In this document: positions 1 to 9,802 of the stretch, piece by piece | How the letters are laid out: every line of letters starts with the position of its first letter | Position numbering within the stretch: position 1 is the stretch's first letter | Program-made: the position numbers and the translations under genes | NCBI GenBank assembly: GCA_037447655.1 | Contig: JBBHKE010003160.1 | Location: forward strand, 188,001 to 252,000 | Origin: Zygnema cylindricum | Lineage: Eukaryota; Streptophyta; Zygnematophyceae; Zygnematales; Zygnemataceae | Direction: 5' to 3' | DNA length: 64,000 nt | Notes under the pieces: model-generated | Database searches by the model: none | Told to the model about the DNA's origin: nothing | Seen by the model: only the letters and a program-made list of their open reading frames with translations

Positions 1-257
1 CCCCTCCTTCTCTCTTTAGCCCCTCCACCTCCTCATTTACACCATCTTTACCCATTTCCCCTCTTCCTCTTTCAAGATGTTTACCCATTTTCCCTACCTT
101 TAACTCTTTTCATTTCCCTCCTCCACCTAGTGATGAAGAGGAACATTTACACCGACAGCGTGATGGAGGTAACATTATAGATAAATCAATTTCATCTCAT
201 TCCACTCCTTCATCACCATCCACCCCTTCTTCACCTCCTTCTCCATAATCCTCGTCA

Positions 258-1021
258 TTGATCCTTGATTTTTACAGTCCTTCGGAGCCACCCGATCCTC
301 TTTCACCGATTGGGAGTGTGCCATCTTTCGGGAACTTTATTTCTCCTATTTTTGATACAACTTCTTCGGAAAACAGAGGATTTCGATTGACGTTTGAAGA
401 CGGTTTTCGCATGGGGGATAACTCGATGTTATTTATCAAGGGTGCATCGGGCATTTTTTTTTTTTGTTTAAACTCCAATGGGAGTCTTTTTATGCCGCTG
501 AAGTTAACAAGTACCGAGGAGGTGTGGTTCTGGCCGACTTAGAGCGGATGTTATTACCGATGATGATAGATCGATTGGCAAGTTGGGCTTTGTCAGATTA
601 TATGGAGAGGAAGACATGCTTCACTGCTCCAACTATCAAGATTTCGGATCCGACTTTGGACAGGTCCCATGTTACTGCGGTGGTTGATCTTAAGGCAACC
701 ATCCGTCACACTATTTCATCCACGTACACGTTTGATGATAAGTTACGTGATGAGACATTAGCTTACTCCCAGATGAAGAGATCAGAGTATGCCGCTATTG
801 CTGCTCTGAGGATGGAGGCGAATTCTCAACCTTGTACCACATTACTAGGTATATGGGAGACTTAGTATACGGAGAAAAATGAGTCTTCCATGAGAGAATT
901 TCATGAATTTAAACGGAAGCTTGGTGAAACTCCTCTCACTATGTACAACCGCCTTACAAACCTTTGTGTTCGAACTCAACAAGATATTAAAAATCCGTTG
1001 ATCATTGCTAAGTTTGAACAC
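258..1021 (+). pseudogene. Retroelement gag, N-terminal/capsid part (broken)
   Basis: A first frame (258-about 460) and a second frame (464-865) join across a run of about ten T at 450-465, a typical slippage site. The second frame contains a capsid-like stretch with ADLERMLLPMMIDRLASW, DPTLDRSHV and LRDETLAYSQMKRSEYAAI. A third frame after 865 carries SSMREFHEFKRKLGETPL, which resembles the R-x-F-x-x-L-K-x-x-x-ETP-type helix of retrotransposon gag proteins. At least one frameshift and a TAG at 1022-1024 interrupt the product. The normal role would be assembly of the cytoplasmic virus-like particle. As it stands it cannot make full-length Gag. Confidence 0.6.
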
Positions 1022-1024
1022 TAG

Positions 1025-2017
1025 TTGTCGAAATCCCTAGACCTGAAGACGACCCAGATTTTAGAAAATTGGATAGCTCAAAAAACTCTTAATGGTCTTC
1101 CTATCACTGCCTTTGATCTTGCTACCGTTGCTCAGAAATACCATGACCACTTTGCAGATCAAGAAGCTCAAGAGAGGACCATGACAGGGAAAGTTCGTAA
1201 AGATGAAGCATTTTCTGGATCCAACACTTCTTTTGTCACAAATGCTGAATTGAATGCTGCGATATCACGAGCAATGAAAGGGAATGGAGTAGCAGAGCCG
1301 AATCCGCAAGCTCATGGAGCGGATAGACAGATCCTATTCTCATGCAACAATTGTGGAGAGGTTGGACATGGTTGGCAAAAATGTCCGAGACCTTTATCAG
1401 TTGAGTTCGCAACAAAGAGGGCAAAGATTGATGCAGAACAAGATGCTCGGAATGTGGCACGTGGAGTTGGTGATCAGAGAAAGGGGAAAGATGGTGGAGG
1501 TCGGGATAACAGGAAAGGAGGTGACACCTCAGATGCACAACAGGTGGAATTTCGGAGAATTCGTCGAATTAGGCTTCCTCAGTTGGACCATCAAAACATT
1601 CCTGATTATTTGAGGACAAAGTTCTCTTCTCTTAACACGAAATGCGTGGCGTGTGGATATCAGAGCCATATGGCAGCTCAATGTTTTCAAAAACACGGAA
1701 TTGCGAAAAATTTGTTTATATATGTGAAAACTAATCCTGCTACCGAGAAAGAATTTATGAGTATTCTCACTTTTTGTCAAATTTATCTCCCTGGTGAGAC
1801 ATTTCAACCCGAGGGGGAGAGGAACGAGCCCGATCCGGTTTGGGGGGTAAAAATCGGATATCCAACACCTTTTGAGACGAAATTACAAAAAGAGTTGTTG
1901 GAAGTCAAACACAAACTTGATTCATTGATGAGAGAGAACGCAAGCAAGGGTGCTTCTTCTTCAAAGTCGGCCAAAAAATTAGAGAAAAAAGCTCGGTTGG
2001 CTTACCTAACTCAGTAA
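1025..2017 (+). pseudogene. Retroelement gag, C-terminal part with two CCHC zinc knuckles
   Basis: A 330-codon open frame. The CCHC knuckle CNNCGEVGHGWQKC lies at about residues 107-120 and a second, CVACGYQSHMAAQC, at about residues 207-220. They are separated by an R/K/G-rich linker. CX2CX4HX4C is the nucleic-acid-binding box of retroelement nucleocapsid, which packages genomic RNA. The C-terminus is a lysine/glutamate-rich helix with coiled-coil character. The wide spacing between the knuckles (about 85 residues) is unusual. The frame continues from the broken capsid part just upstream, so the annotated start is only the first available Met and not a true start. Confidence 0.65.
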
Positions 2018-2697
2018 ATGGAAGCTTTACAGACGGAATATTCTGATTAAGATGATGATCCGGAAGGATGGGAGAGTTCAGACCACTCCCGGATGAGTGG
2101 ATTGTTTGCAGGTGATACGATTTTGTTTAATGTTGGCATTGGAGAGAGTAGAAGGCAATTACGAAAAACCACTGAAGATAAAAGGAAAGACAAGTTACAA
2201 GCATGGACCAGTGATCATGAGAGGAAAGGGCAATCCGACATTCCCTTTTGTACCCCTCGACAAGTCCTTTTGAAGACGAAAGTTGGTTTAGGTGTTAAAG
2301 GTGATTCTCCACCCCACCTCCACCAAAGGTAACCACTTCTAATGATCGAACCGCTGATTCCTTCTCACCAAAGACCACTGAAGACAGACCGGACGACTCT
2401 TTCACTCCTCTCACCACTCGGGTGGATTCTCATCCTACTTCGACATCAGATCCACCCATCCAACCTTCTCGGCCTTCTGCCATGTTAGTGGATCTTCTCA
2501 ATCCACACTCTATAGAGTTAGTTTGCACTTTGGCTAACTCCTATCAAATTTCTGATGAATAACTCATTTCGGCATTAGGATCTAAGATCACCGGCAGGGT
2601 AACATCCACAGATGCTTTTGGAGCACCCATTTCATCTTCCGATTCCAGTTTTGGAAGCTCGGCGAAGGTTCCAATTGCGGATAGGGATTACTCTTCT
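2018..2697 (+). other. Degenerate linker between gag and protease remnants
   Basis: Short interrupted frames encode acidic and S/T/P-rich sequence, for example 2093-2332 and around 2340-2560. I recognise no domain. Its position between the zinc-knuckle gag and the protease-like frame suggests a decayed gag-pol linker. Confidence 0.4.
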
Positions 2698-3420
2698 TTG
2701 GCTGTTGCATATATTGGTAACTCTTCAGGACACTTTGAGATTAAAGGTTTCGGTGGTTTCCTCCAAAACGTGGTAGAAACTGGAGCCCTTCCTAACCTTA
2801 TCTTTACTAGTGCTTTGGAGAAATTGCCACCCAATTGTAGGCCAAAATTATTTTCCAGTAAGGTGTGCCTAAGCACGGTTAGTAGTGGTAATCAACCAGT
2901 GTTTGGTATGGTGAATGGTATGGATATCGAATTTGGAGATGATGCAGGTCAAAAGATTTCTATTTGTCTCCCTTTTCTTGTGGTGAAGGGAAATCAGTTT
3001 AAAATATTATTGGGAACCCATGCATCGTCACGATTGGGAGCCATGGTAGATTTTTGGAGCGAGCAAATCAACATTCAGGATTTGTCAACTTCACTCGCTC
3101 GCCGCGTTTTTGTCCCTCTCACTTTGTGGAGACATCATCATTCCCAAGAAGCGGCGGCAGGCTGCTACCCGGTCTACACTAGCAATGTTTCCTCCATTCA
3201 TTTTTCTAAATTTTCCATTGAATCGGAGGATGAATCCACCGACATTGCTTCCTTTATAAAACAATTCCCGATCTCCGCTGAGTGGGAGGAATCCCACAAA
3301 CGGAGATTCGAGGTAGCGGCTTCTTTGAGACGAGGTCAAGAAAAAGTGTTTAATGTTTTGATAGATGAGAAGACATTACCTTGTTCGACAAATGTATCCA
3401 AAAGAAGAACCGAACTTTAA
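2698..3420 (+). pseudogene. Retropepsin-like protease segment with altered active site
   Basis: A 240-codon frame. VVETGALPNLI sits where retropepsins have the catalytic D-T/S-G-A, so the catalytic Asp is Glu here. About 70 residues later ILLGTHASSRLGAMVDF matches the family's second conserved block (ILLG-x-D-x-x-x-x-x-GA-x-x-D). Retropepsins cleave the Gag-Pol polyprotein inside the particle and work as dimers. An Asp-to-Glu change at that position would be expected to cripple catalysis. The frame ends with TAA at 3418-3420, and the same frame continues directly into the methyltransferase fragment. The first residues before SSGHFEIKGF may belong to the upstream polyprotein rather than a real start. 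Confidence 0.6.
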
Positions 3421-3587
3421 CATTTTGTTCAGGGGCATATTATGACGCCACTTCCTCGAGAGGTGGTTTATTTGACACCAGAGCCGGCAGGGTTAACAGT
3501 AGTCTCTTTGTTTTCTGGCATTAGTAAAGATTTAGAAGCTTTATTGATGAACGGCCACCAGATTATAAGTTATTGGTTCGTGGAAAT
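3421..3587 (+). pseudogene. N-terminal fragment of a DNMT3-like C5-cytosine methyltransferase
   Basis: The frame of the protease segment continues after its TAA and encodes LTVVSLFSGISKDLEALL at 3493-3546, then a stretch ending in SYWFVEI at 3568-3588. This matches motif I (SLF-x-G-x-x-x-G, SAM binding) and motif II (the acidic residue that binds the SAM ribose, as in YVASEI/YVYVDI) of DNA C5-cytosine methyltransferases, closest to DNMT3-type spacing. The catalytic Pro-Cys motif IV and the rest are absent because a family-2 LTR starts at 3588. Methyltransferases captured by retrotransposons are known from charophytes and dinoflagellates. The match is motif-based only and about 55 residues long. 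Confidence 0.6.
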
Positions 3588-4729
3588 TGTTTTTCATAGC
3601 CATTTTCAGCCATGAATGTACCCTCGGAAGCACCACAGACTACCCCAAAACAACCTACTTTGATTCCACTCTTAATTCTACAGAATAACCAAACCAAGCT
3701 GAAACTACTCAACCATATATTTTCTAGGCCACTTAGTATTCCCACCAAATTTCATATAATAATACCAAACCAAATAATCACAACACTCAGTCAAAGTTGT
3801 AGAAAAACAGCCTGCCATAACTTTGATAAATTTGACCAACTTCACAATGAAGCCCCAAGGAAATAAGAAGCACACTAGGTCTGCAAATTCGCCACAATAT
3901 TGCCAATACAAAGAGGAACACACATGCAAAATTTCAGATAATTCTGCCAATAAAACTGAGAGCAATTCTCAGATGAAAATCCCAAAAAGGAGCAGAAACA
4001 GTTTCTGTCTACAAAGTTCCCTTAGTCTAAAAATGACTAAGTCCTACAAATATACACTACAGCTTACTACTAACTGTACGGAGGCATACCAGCCGTTCGT
4101 AATCAATCAACTACCTCTATTAATGTGAGTGTACCTGAAACCTACACTAATAAATAATACACAGGACAAAACATCGTTAAATATTTACAAGTCTTACTAA
4201 TTCCGTCAATCGAATCGGGACCGTCCAAAATAAGTATCTTGTGACGGACGCGATTTCGCGTCCCTCACCAAACTGACGGCGCCGCCGTCCGTAGCTCTTT
4301 TTCCGCATACTTGATGTCATGTCACACGGTCACACAATCACTTCACGAACTGATGCCACCTCACCAAAATTAATCCATACACGTGGCGTCCTTTCCACTC
4401 AATGCCTCTCACGCAACTTTCAGTTTGAATCCCTTTCGTCATCATTATGATTCGTACTTGCAGTGTACCTTTCAACAATATTCCAAATCCGATCGCTTCG
4501 CGATCCGCCGCTCATTTGACTTACGTTTGTTCGCGCCACTCAATTAGATCCGTACGTCTCAATACACTTAGTACCTAGTACACAAGCTGCTATTACTGCG
4601 ATGTGACTGGCGCAGCATGGCAGCACAATATCTTTATCACACACGCTGCTATGGCTGCGATGTAACCACCGCAGCATGGCAGCATAGCAATGTGATACAG
4701 AGAGGACTAAAGGTTTCCGAAAACCAACA
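3588..4729 (-). repeat. Family-2 LTR (3' LTR of the truncated element)
   Basis: The boundaries are TG (3588) and CA (4729) on the plus strand. The sequence matches the two LTRs of the complete family-2 element at 38674-39921 and 41827-43075. The polypurine tract abuts position 4730. It is about 100 bp shorter than the other copies. The region 4220-4600 is the most divergent part between copies. Confidence 0.8.
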
Positions 4730-5204
4730 CTCCCCCAAACCTTTAGACTCTCTCAGCCACTAAGTTTACATTTCTCCTTTCTCCCCTTTTGTTCAACCGT
4801 CACTACCGCTTCGGATAACGTTACCACTGATTCAAATAATTCCGTACATCCTAAGCAATTAGTACCATTGCTCCCCCAATTTGCAGATCCATTTGAACCT
4901 CCACATTAAATCAAGATAGCATTAGAATCTCGTACTGTACCCACGAAACATTTTGTATGCACGAAACAACACACACTCACTAAACTGAATTTTCGAAACA
5001 ACACTCCCTCGAAAATTTAGCTTCGTACATCCGAAATAGAATAAGAGCAGAGTAGCCGCTATGATAGCGAAGTCAAAGCAGCGCAACTGCGAAACTAACG
5101 TTTTCAAAAACAATACTCCCCCAAAATTTGGTTTCGTGCACCCCAAAATAATCTAAAAGCATGGTAGCTGCTATGTTTGCGATGTTAGATAAAGGGATAG
5201 CAGT

Positions 5205-5300
5205 ATAGCAACATAGCAGCATAGCAGCATAGCAGCTTAGCAGCATAGCAGCATAGCTGCTTAGCAGCATAGCAGCATAGCAATATAGCAGCGCAGCAAG
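5205..5300. repeat. AGCATAGC minisatellite inside family-2 element
   Basis: About a dozen imperfect copies of an 8-bp AGCATAGC unit (variants AGCTTAGC, AGCAATAT) stand between the polypurine tract and the gag tail. The same array, interspersed with CAACGCCG, occurs at the same relative place in the other copy (40258-40366). It is therefore a family feature and not a random microsatellite. Its apparent reading frames (CCYAAMLL repeats) are translation of the repeat and not proteins. Confidence 0.8.
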
Positions 5301-5508
5301 ATGTGTTTAGCGTCTCCACTGCTCTAACTCTTTGTGGCCATCTCTTCCAAAATTTGTCCTTCGTAGACACACCATCGCTTCCTTTGTGTCTTTCTAAGTC
5401 ATCAAAACAAAACTCTATTTTTACATCAATTTTTAGAACAATCAAAAAACAAAAATTTTAAAATTCCACGAATATTACCAAATGTTAATGGTAGTCACTT
5501 TTGTAAAT

Positions 5509-6275
5509 TTACTTTTCACGCCGTCTTCTTTTGACCACTTTCAGACTACGTTTTCTTCTACGATTCATCATTTGAATTCTACTTACTTTCTTCGTTTTCT
5601 TGCTGAATTTTGATGCTTTTCCCATTTTCGCAATTTTATATTCTTCTTCCGTATTATGAACTTCTTCACGTACTCCAATTTTCTGAACACTTTTCCTCTC
5701 TCCTTCCCTTTTTTTATTATAAACTTTTTCACTTACTCCACTTTTCTGAACCCTTTTCCTCTCTCCCTCTCTTGGTGAATTAATCTCCTCCTGCAAATTA
5801 TTTTCAGTTTAAACTTCCAAATCCCCTTCAGTTTCTCTTAGTATTCTTACTTCAACAACCTCTACCTCTTGCACATTTTCATCACTCACCAATCTGTCGT
5901 TTGTAAAAGTGACAAAATCTGACTTTTTTGTTTGTCACCCCTTTCTCCACTCCATTTCCGGTGATAGCAAATTTTTCTTTCCCTCCCTCATGTTCTATAT
6001 CTCAAAGAGGAACAATTGGCAAGTATACAAATTCGTCCACGGGAAGTGTGGCCCTTCGTTTAGGAGGTCGAACTCGATTATCATCCCATCCATTCCAGAA
6101 GGTTCCTGCGACCCATGCACTTTTATATAGCAGACATACCCTGAAAGTATGCCCTACATCATTACAGTAAAAATAGTTTTCTATATAACAACATTTCTTA
6201 TTTCTTTGAAACTGCGATCTGACACCTTGAGAATTCGCCTTAATCTGTAGAGCATTGTTATTAGCCTCTTCCTCT
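5509..6275 (-). pseudogene. Gag fragment with CCHC knuckle and acidic/basic tail (family 2, copy 1)
   Basis: Minus-strand frames correspond to the end of the family-2 gag: the zinc-knuckle region (about 6040-6180), then an acidic segment and a strongly basic C-terminus ending NRRRKRSLKVVKRRRREK at 5509. Compared with the copy at 40574-41875 it carries an internal duplication of a roughly 20-residue unit (the GERKRVQK/GERKSVQK repeat). It has at least two nonsense changes in the acidic segment. The N-terminal half is missing. Confidence 0.65.
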
Positions 6276-6747
6276 CCAGTTAGTCAATTTGTGTCTTGTA
6301 CCACAACAAGGATACTTGGGGCTTTCTGATTGCAATAGTCCTTGGGATTCTAAAGGAGGGAGTTAGACGGATCCCTTATTGGGAGGGATCCGTGGGTTTT
6401 TGGGACCTTTCAAGTCTGATCACATGAGTTTTTCCGTAGCCTCAGTTTGCTCCTCTGAGTGGGTCAGAACCCTTATTAGCATTCGGGGACGCTTGAATGT
6501 TACTTACTTTGTGCTTAATTCTTTGGAATATGTTTATGTATTGTGGTGAATGACTTTTGTCTGAGTAGGGTAGGAGGCAATATTATTAAGTCTGCAAAGT
6601 TCATAGTCATAAATGTTATGTCAGTCTAAATTATTTCCATTTTGATTTGTTTTGTTAATTCCGAAAATTAGGGTTATGATTGACTTTCTTTTGTTTAAAG
6701 TTGGTAGCATAGCCCACCGAGCATGATGATATTAAAGCTCGCGGTTA
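6276..6747. other. Unassigned sequence between two truncated retroelements
   Basis: About 470 bases between the break of the family-2 element and the break of the minus-strand copia. There are no convincing motifs. I looked for the missing methyltransferase part (Pro-Cys motif) in the plus-strand frames and did not find it. A short inverted repeat around GGATCCCTTATTGGGAGGGATCC (about 6369-6391) is visible. Confidence 0.5.
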
Positions 6748-7534
6748 GATCACTTAGTGTTCTATTTAACCTTTCAGCTACCCATCCTGTTCCGGGTTTT
6801 CTGGAACTGTCTTTTGGTGTTGGACTCCCTCTTCCCTCAGAAAATCCTCAAACTGGTTAAAAGTATACTCTCCACTATTTTCACTCCTTACTCTCTTGAT
6901 TGGAGATTCATGGAGTTTTTCGCTCCATGCTATACATTTTCTAAAACAATCTTGAGCTTTTGACTTGTTTTTCAAAAATTACACCCGGGAATACCGAGAA
7001 CAATCATCAGTGATAGTCATCATAAATCTTTTCCCCTTGGTGCGGGAACTTTAGCCGGTCCCCAAATATCTATGTGTACTAGATCCAAAAATTTTCTCCC
7101 TTTTAGGTGGCTATTTTGGGAAAGGGTAACCTGTGTGTTTTACCTTGAGCACATCTACTACAATCACTTATATTATCACTCTCACTGAAGTGAGTCCCTT
7201 CCACCACTCCCTTCTTTTTCATCTTTTTCATCTCTCTTAACTTATCTAGATTCACATGCCCAAGCCTCTTATGCCACATCATAATATCATGAACACCAGG
7301 GTAATAAAGTTTCTTTGTTTCATTGCTTAAAGTCAGCCTAAACATCCCATGGCTACCTTTCTCAGCAATGAAATAGACATCCTCCTCAAAACTAGCAGTA
7401 AAGTCTCCTTCCCTAGTGCTAGTAAAATAACCTTTATCATCTAATACAAATGTAGAGATGAGGTATTTGTTCAGCTCCAGAATAAACAATACATCGGAGA
7501 ATGTTACTATCGATGTCTTTCCTTCTACTAACAC
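6748..7534 (-). pseudogene. Copia GAG-pre-integrase and integrase fragment
   Basis: The frame 7534-7103 encodes the end of the protease domain (VLFILELNKYLISTF), then the HHCC zinc-binding N-domain of integrase with WHKRLGHVNLDKL (HX3H) and CSRCAQGKTHRLPFP (CX2C). The frame 6975-6778 carries CIAWSEKLHESPIKRVRS and the second catalytic aspartate region, with SENSGEY in place of the usual SDNGGEY, so Asp is replaced by Glu. The frame breaks around 7000-7090, and the core ends before the catalytic Glu because of truncation. The normal role is cDNA insertion into the host genome; this copy is inactive. Confidence 0.75.
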
Positions 7535-8807
7535 TTTCAGATCTACCGATCCTACAAGAGTAGTGGTGACTATCCTCCCATCCTCGTACTATATCTCTAC
7601 GGTGGGAATCTTTCTTGTCTTAGTGAACAGGTGCATATTCTAACACATGTGCATAGAGGCAACTGAATCTATAATCGAGCCTGCTTCACCTTTTAATCCA
7701 CCGTAAGCACATTTATGCCTTCGTGAAATTTAGATCTCGTTTTTCACCTTCAACTCTTCATCTGAAAGGAGCTCATCGTCCTCATCCTCGGATTCCGCCT
7801 CATGTACTTGTGTAACAAGGGCCTTTTTCTTTCCTCTCGGGGTACCACCGGTTTGCCCTTCCTTTAACCGAAGCTCGGTTAGCTTAATGCACTCTGCCAT
7901 AGAGTGCCCCGGTTTCTTACAAAAATGACAAAAACCTTTGGGAGTTTTTTGTCGAAACTCGTCTGTCTGATTTTTTTTGCTCCCTCCCCCCATAGTTTCC
8001 GACCGGTTTTCGGGAATCCTTGTTCCTCCAATCGGTTGCAGTTGCCAAGGCTTGGCCACTCTTTCCTCCCCTGTGGATCTCAATCGTATTCTCTTGAACG
8101 AGAATCATCCCTACCACTGAGTTTCATATCCACCTTGAGTTCGCTTAGTCCCGTACACGGTTGACTATGTTCTCGAACTCATCGAGTAACTTCATCTGTA
8201 AACAGTTAACCTTTTCATTATCACTTATATCTTTTCCCGCACTCTTTAGTTCCATAAAGAGTGTAGCAAGCTCATTGCAAAAATCCAACATCTTCCCCAC
8301 TTTGTATACATGCTACTTAATTTTTTGATCAACCAACTGTTGTTGCTGAATTGTACCACTTCGGTACATCTCTATGAGAGCCATCTAAAGATCGGATGCC
8401 CTTTCTACCAGCAAATGAGGACATGCAAGTCCTTAAGTGATATGGCGAAGGATGAAATGCTATACACCTATATTGTTGAAGTCCCAAGTTTCAGTATCAT
8501 TCTCCTCGTTCCACGGAAAAGGTGACATGAATGTCGAACTAGTTGCTATTGGTGTGGTTGTCTCCTTCTCCTTTCCTTTGTCCACCACCTCTCTTTCCTT
8601 TGTTTCCTTTGTTGAAGGTGGATCCTCTTTCCTGGTGAATATGCTTTCTCCAAACCCTGGAGGGATTCCAAGACTTGATGGACGCCCCAACCGTCCAGTC
8701 ACTATTCCACAAACCTTTTTTCGCATAGAGCTCCTATCATCATATTTTCCTAGTATATTAAGCTAGTTCCATTAAAGATTGGTACCCTAGAGGGTGGGCA
8801 CATAACC
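7535..8807 (-). pseudogene. Copia gag and protease region, frameshifted (family 1)
   Basis: Reading from 8807 down, the gag N-terminus starts at the AUG inside the PBS (MCPPSRVPIFNG) but hits TAG at the YWES tryptophan codon (about 8747) and another TAG at the DLWMAL tryptophan codon (about 8387). Further frames give the gag body (8726-8460), the CCHC knuckle CHFCKKPGHSMAEC (about 7905-7950) and the acidic linker ESEDEDDELLSDEEL (about 7750-7800). The protease segment around 7650-7680 shows a CIC-type substitution near the active-site loop and no intact DSGAS is seen. All are typical of a decayed Gag-Pol. Confidence 0.7.
8793..8807 (-). promoter_or_regulatory. Primer-binding site, half-tRNA-iMet type
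   Basis: The minus strand reads GGTTATGTGCCCACC immediately after the LTR end. It differs by one base from the GGTTATGGGCCCACC of sister copies, which is complementary to the anticodon stem-loop of initiator tRNA-Met (GGGCCCATAACC). This internal-tRNA priming mode is the one described for Drosophila copia. The ATG in it is in frame with gag. Confidence 0.75.
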
Positions 8808-9802
8808 TGAAAAATTGAGACCTGCATAAGTTCTCAGAATGGACAGCTTCGAAGAAGCCTCTAGTATAATCTTGACCCCTTTGTGTTTCAGCAAGAACAA
8901 ATTCCATCTTGGTAGGCAAAAACTCTGACCACCTTCACCCTTGTAAAGGCAAGACTCCCTTGAGTCTATAACAAAAAAATCTTTGAATTTGCTCCCATGA
9001 GCAGTAAGTTATGGAGGGTCAAAGTTGACCTTTTTTACAAAAGCTCTCTGGGAGAGAGGGTCCTATCTCCTAATTCTTCTAAGTCTTATCTATTGACTAT
9101 ATCTACTGATGTACGGAGCCAATCAGATTACACTTCCGTACACAAAAGTACAGCTGCAGGTGTGTTTTCTATACAGACACTGTACGACATGGCCTAAATG
9201 TCGACAGGTGGTTTATCCGGATTCCCTCCTTTAATCCTTGGAGATGGCGTGATCCAGTGTCATTCCTCCACGTGTCATCTGATGTTCCAATGACAAAAAA
9301 ATGTCGAAATCCTCTTCCGTGATCGGGGCATTTATTCCGACCATCCGATTAAATTCACATTTAATCGTATGCGTAATAAATACATGCGCCGTATTTGTTC
9401 CGTAAAGAAATAAATGCGCGGTATTTGTTTCTTATCCGCACGCTTATTCGTATTTATATTACCGGTCTATCAGAATCGCTTCGCTAAATGAATTATCCCA
9501 TGTATTAATGTTTCAAAAATATCAAACCATGGCGGCAATTAACCCAGTTACAAGGATCTATTCTGGGGGTATCACATATTCTTTGTGTAAATTAACCCCT
9601 AACAGTAAATAAACTAAAATATATATTTCCCGTAAACCTCAGGATAGCCTAGATAGCCATGGCTCTAGCTTCCTCTCCAATTTCTCAGTGACTGCGACAA
9701 GTTTGAGAGTTGGAGAGAGAATTACGAGTAGACTGCCTCAACTTCTTTCTATATTTCTATTTAGACCTAAAAAATACTTTAAACAGACCATTAATTTCTA
9801 CA
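8808..9802 (-). repeat. Family-1 LTR (5' LTR)
   Basis: On the minus strand it begins TGTAGAAATTAATGG (from 9802) and ends TTTTTCA at 8808, directly before the PBS. It is 995 bp, similar in length to the other family-1 LTRs. It contains the conserved imperfect palindrome (9138-9176). The tRNA-like segment seen in sister LTRs is decayed here (about 9520-9580). Confidence 0.8.

Larger units (their letters stand above)
1..3587 (+). mobile_element. Decayed LTR retroelement (gag-protease-methyltransferase), 5' end outside window
   Basis: Coding remnants in one orientation follow the order gag N-part, gag C-part with two CCHC knuckles, aspartic-protease-like segment and a fragment of a C5-cytosine methyltransferase. 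Frameshifts and stops separate them. The 5' LTR and promoter are outside the window. The right end is cut at 3588 by a family-2 LTR, so no reverse transcriptase or integrase is visible and the superfamily cannot be proven. The gag and protease layout suggests Ty3/gypsy-like rather than copia. Positions 1-250 are pyrimidine-rich, low-complexity and proline/serine-coding, with no separate gene. Confidence 0.7.
3588..6275 (-). mobile_element. Truncated gag-only LTR element (family 2, copy 1)
   Basis: Read on the minus strand it has part of gag (6275 to 5509), a spacer with AGCATAG repeats, a polypurine tract (complement of CTCCCCCAAACC at 4730-4741) and one LTR (4729 to 3588). It is closely similar to the complete element at 38674-43075. 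The 5' LTR, PBS and first half of gag are missing; similarity stops at about 6275. It inserted into the methyltransferase-bearing retroelement, whose frame it cuts. Confidence 0.8.
6748..9802 (-). mobile_element. Truncated family-1 Ty1/copia element (5' LTR to integrase)
   Basis: On the minus strand: 5' LTR (9802 to 8808), PBS (8807 to 8793), gag, protease, GAG-pre-integrase and the first part of integrase. Homology stops at about 6748 inside the integrase core. Reverse transcriptase, RNase H and the 3' LTR are missing. The order protease-integrase-(RT) is diagnostic of Ty1/copia. The sequence is closely related to the complete copy at 55811-62225. Confidence 0.85.

Noticed and set aside
5073-5445. 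Cys/Tyr/Ala-rich frames with LLCCYAAM repeats
   Set aside because: They translate the AGCATAGC minisatellite of the family-2 element. The same array in the other copy has a different frame.
6276-6747. Continuation of the methyltransferase beyond the family-2 insertion
   Set aside because: Plus-strand frames show no Pro-Cys motif or other DNMT blocks, so I cannot link it to the fragment at 3421-3587.
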